This document shows, piece after piece, positions 61,147-64,000 of a stretch of 64,000 nucleotides of DNA (positions are counted from its first letter, which is position 1; every line of letters begins with the position of its first letter). Below the pieces are notes generated by a model that did not search any database, had not been told where the DNA came from, and saw only the letters and a list, made by a program, of their open reading frames with translations. The position numbers were made by a program, and so were the translations under genes. The stretch is from positions 729,653-793,652 of the forward strand of contig JAQFWX010000020.1 of NCBI GenBank assembly GCA_027605045.1. Direction: 5' to 3'. Source of the DNA: Phallus indusiatus (lineage: Eukaryota; Basidiomycota; Agaricomycetes; Phallales; Phallaceae).

Positions 61147-62262
61147 ATGCAATCACAGTCTCAACAGCCTGTTCAAAGACTTCCTACTACAACTTGGCTG
61201 AGCTTGACTCAACAAATTTTGGCTCAATCCTACGCTCATTCTTACCAATACAACGTCAGAAATATTGAACACCCTTGGTATGGTCTTTGGAACCATATCT
61301 TATTTGATATTGTCAAAGACACCGGCAACCTCGCTGTTTTTCCCCAGTTCGTTGTGTGGGCCTCATCTAAGGGATATAAAAACCTTGATGCTGAAGAATT
61401 AGAGGGCGAAGAGGATGAGGACGAGGACGAGGAGGGAGAAGAGGAAAAGAAAGCGGAGGAGGAGGAGGAGGAGGAGGAGGAGGAGGAGGAGGAGGAGAAG
61501 GAGGAGAAGGAGGAGAAGGAGAAGGAAGAACTATTCCTAGCACAGGAAATGAAGGAAATTCAACTTGAGGCTCCTCGTCGACCGCAAACAAGGTCACAAA
61601 CCAGAAAACAGAACGAGTTGTTAGAACGACTCCGCAGTCGGACAATGGTTTTAAAAAGAATTCGAGCTGCAGCAGTTGAGGCTACTGCTCACAATTCGGT
61701 CGACAATGGTGCACCCACGTGGGACCACCTCAAGGCTACAATGTTGTCCGTCCCCACCTCAGCTGCCGGGTCTGCAGTCACAATCCCATCACCAAAAGGA
61801 TCCTCAGAACGAATTGCCGATTTTGCAATTCTGAAACTTCATGAAATCAAAACTTCAGCTGACCGCATTCTTACGACGCTCAAAGACATCAAAGCGACCG
61901 GTTGCGAGGTCAAGGTCTTAGTTGAAATCAAGCGCTTGGCCAGTCGCAGTCTTGAAGGAGATGAGTTCCAAGATCAAACTAGGAAGATGATACAAATTGC
62001 GATTCGCGACGTTTGCGCTCAAGCCGCTTTTCTTTTTGAAGTTCACAAAAACTTTCGATCAGTCATTGTCATAGCCGCCTCCGGCCATTACTGGTGTCAT
62101 GCCGTTCTCAAGCGCGAAAACATCAACCCTAGGACCTTCAAAAAGCAGTCCGTTGATTTAGCTTATAACGGGTCTTACGTTGCTCCTTCTTGGTCTCCTT
62201 TGATGCCTCTGGAGGATTCTTTTGAGGAGCTGCAGGTGGTATTCAATGCGGTGCACATATAA
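61147..62262 (+). CDS. Uncharacterised protein with possible PD-(D/E)XK-like motif (371 aa)
   Basis: A single-exon frame. I prefer the ATG at 61147 (MQSQSQQPVQRLPTTTW); the frame is open back to an ATG at 60901, but that extension is compositionally odd. The N-terminal domain (YGLWNHILFDIVKDTG) is followed by a run of acidic residues (about 61395-61530, GAG/GAA repeats), a basic segment (RRPQTRSQTRKQNELLERL) and a C-terminal domain. The latter has ADFAILKLHEI, then EVKVLVEIKRLASRSL, then QIAIRDVCAQAAFLF. The D...ExK spacing resembles a PD-(D/E)XK nuclease-fold core, and I recall basidiomycete proteins with a similar VEIKRP motif. Function is unproven. It is the last clear gene before the telomere (1.5 kb away). 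Confidence 0.6.
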   Translation: MQSQSQQPVQRLPTTTWLSLTQQILAQSYAHSYQYNVRNIEHPWYGLWNHILFDIVKDTGNLAVFPQFVVWASSKGYKNLDAEELEGEEDEDEDEEGEEEKKAEEEEEEEEEEEEEEKEEKEEKEKEELFLAQEMKEIQLEAPRRPQTRSQTRKQNELLERLRSRTMVLKRIRAAAVEATAHNSVDNGAPTWDHLKATMLSVPTSAAGSAVTIPSPKGSSERIADFAILKLHEIKTSADRILTTLKDIKATGCEVKVLVEIKRLASRSLEGDEFQDQTRKMIQIAIRDVCAQAAFLFEVHKNFRSVIVIAASGHYWCHAVLKRENINPRTFKKQSVDLAYNGSYVAPSWSPLMPLEDSFEELQVVFNAVHI

Positions 62263-63749
62263 TAAGGAGACCGTCGGACTTGACCCGTTTTCTACACATG
62301 TGTTTGATGTTGTATGCTATATCATGTTTTCATCTGCTGAAATCCACTAAACTCTATATGATATCCATGCGAAATATGCCACTTTAATGCAAGCGACATC
62401 CAACTGGCTAGATGGATTCGCGGACCAATGTTCTAATTGGAACTGCAACCATTCAGGAGATTGTCACGCTGGAAAGTCATTTTCTACCCATACCTTATGT
62501 TCCCTAATACATCAAGTATATCATATATCACGAGGTACAAGAAATACACAAACATCCTTTCAAATTCCATAATTCAAAATATTGGGGTGTGTCGATTACA
62601 ATAAACAATAGTCTCTGTGATAAACGAAAAGCCAATAAAGGGGCCAATCCATTACCTGCTTTAGCGATACAGTTCAGGTGAGATTACGCGACCGAGCTTA
62701 TTAAAAGCAGTGTTTGGGTTATTGGCAATCCACAAGCTAGAAGGCTGCATGGGAGTTCACGGTCGCTCGTTCGGATTCGGCTACACGTCCAAGACCTCGA
62801 ATACTGCCTTTTTTAGTAAAAACATTTTAATTCAGTGAGAAATAATATTAATAATATCAGAAATATCAACAAAAATTATTTTGAAGTCTTTAATCAAATA
62901 TGATATCGCGTTTACTTTGACAAAAAACATCATCACCGGGATTCGAACCCACGCATGACACGCTAATTACTAGATTATTATCACTATGTGAAAGTGTGGA
63001 TGGGTGAGGAAAGGATTATTCGTGTCATGAAGCTCGAAAAGATTGATAGTGGTAAATTAAGGAGTAAGCTCAGAAAATTACTTCAAGATCTTTTCTTTAG
63101 AGTATTATTTTGGGCTCTTGTGATTTCTGGATCCCTCTTCAAAAAGGCTACTAATTGGCTCGATATCCGGAAGCGCGCATAGCGTGTTTTCATAGTATTT
63201 TCTAATAGAGTACCTTGATTTCTTTTAGTTGTGAGCCGGTGGTGATTCTTCCTTCTTTATTACACAAGCGCCTGTTCTACTTCCTCGCAACGTGTTCCCA
63301 GAACTAGTATATAAGGGAAATTTACCGTCACTGTGTCTTTGTTGTATGTTCATGAAGCAAACACTTCCAAGTGATTTTATTGTCATTTTTGCGTATTAAT
63401 TATAATATTTTTATTCAATAGATTGTTTTTACCAAAACAAGCTGTATCCGGGGGTCTATACCTAACCGTAGCCGAATCCGACCAAGCGACTGGAAACCGC
63501 GCTAGGGACACCATTAATAAAAACCTGTATTGCGAATATCAACAGCAGAATCATCACATTGGCGTATTGTTTTCTTCGATCCGTCCTTGACCGGGTCTGG
63601 TAATACCTCCTGTTACTCAATTCGGAAGCAGGAGGTGCTGTGTTATCGCGTGGTTCGTCGTTGAACCGACAGGTGTCAGCTGCTATTATAAAGACTACCA
63701 ATGCCGACGACTTCGATAGGATTGATGACGGCGGTCGCTTCAATCATCA
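62263..63749. other. Subtelomeric DNA without a supportable gene
   Basis: Frames at 62988-63182 (plus) and 63743-63462 (minus) are short, and the latter lacks an ATG near its start. A tRNA-like fragment lies at 62931-62985. There is no clear subtelomeric tandem satellite immediately next to the telomere. Confidence 0.4.
62931..62985 (-). pseudogene. tRNA-like remnant with perfect B box
   Basis: On the minus strand, CTAGTAATTAGCG (D-arm/A-box-like) is followed after about ten bases by GGGTTCGAATCCC, a perfect pol III B box/T-loop. The anticodon arm and paired acceptor stem are missing, so it is not a functional tRNA. It could be a truncated tRNA or the head of a short interspersed element. 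Confidence 0.45.
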
Positions 63750-64000
63750 TTAGGGTTTAGGGTTTAGGGTTTAGGGTTTAGGGTTTAGGGTTTAGGGTTT
63801 AGGGTTTAGGGTTTAGGGTTTAGGGTTTAGGGTTTAGGGTTTAGGGTTTAGGGTTTAGGGTTTAGGGTTTAGGGTTTAGGGTTTAGGGTTTAGGGTTTAG
63901 GGTTTAGGGTTTAGGGTTTAGGGTTTAGGGTTTAGGGTTTAGGGTTTAGGGTTTAGGGTTTAGGGTTTAGGGTTTAGGGTTTAGGGTTTAGGGTTTAGGG
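63750..64000 (+). repeat. Telomere, (TTTAGGG)n
   Basis: About 36 perfect 7-bp repeats run to the end of the window. The G-rich strand reads 5'->3' rightward, as expected for a right-hand chromosome end. Confidence 0.97.

Noticed and set aside
63462..63743. 93-codon minus-strand frame next to the telomere
   Set aside because: It begins at a non-ATG codon, has only a late Met and no motif, and most of it is not conserved with anything else in the window.

Overview
The window is the subtelomeric end of a eukaryotic chromosome, most likely from a filamentous basidiomycete (Agaricomycetes-type) fungus. The right edge is about 36 uninterrupted copies of a 7-bp telomere repeat (TTTAGGG) running 5'->3' toward base 64000. 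Genes carry many short introns (about 45-70 nt, GT...AG, often GTAAGT donors). The gene families are typical of basidiomycete accessory DNA: a telomere-linked RecQ-type helicase, PIF/Harbinger transposase, expanded JmjC-like proteins, a Suv39/Clr4-type SET protein and a TET/JBP-like dioxygenase. I cannot name the species.

Layout from left to right. 1-2.2 kb: right part of a PIF/Harbinger DNA transposon (transposase C-terminus plus its Myb/SANT-like partner). 3.1-5.6 kb: repeat-rich DNA, with a CTCTCCGCTTAG short-repeat field, a 136-bp duplication and a 19-bp hairpin-forming minisatellite. 6.2-11.8 kb: an intact 8-exon telomere-linked helicase gene (1769 aa). 13.2-13.5 kb: a perfect 140-bp-arm inverted repeat. 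15-24 kb: uncharacterised or decayed genes, including a repeated-exon gene, a decayed transposase-like gene and a small two-exon gene that has a broken relative at 57 kb. 24.5 and 55.4 kb: two solo LTRs of one family in opposite orientations, each with a 4-bp target-site duplication. 25.7-28.3 kb: a SET-domain H3K9-methyltransferase-like gene. 29.7-44.1 kb: four JmjC-like paralogues (A, C and B on minus, D on plus), interrupted by an N-terminal-only copy of the helicase gene at 34.2-35.5 kb. 47.3-48.8 kb: a TET/JBP-like 2-oxoglutarate/Fe(II) dioxygenase. 49.2-54.6 kb: a 1691-aa protein of unknown function with a near-identical tandemly repeated exon. 59-62 kb: two smaller uncharacterised genes. 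63.75-64 kb: telomere.

The theme is a subtelomere carrying chromatin- and DNA-modification machinery (SET writer, JmjC-type proteins, TET/JBP-type dioxygenase, RecQ helicase) among mobile-element remnants. JmjC copies A and B keep the iron-binding residues. Copies C and D have lost them and sit head-to-head, so they look like pseudoenzymes or decaying genes. Splice models were built by eye from GT/AG signals, reading-frame continuity and paralogue comparison; none was confirmed with transcripts. Family names come from motif recognition, without database searches.
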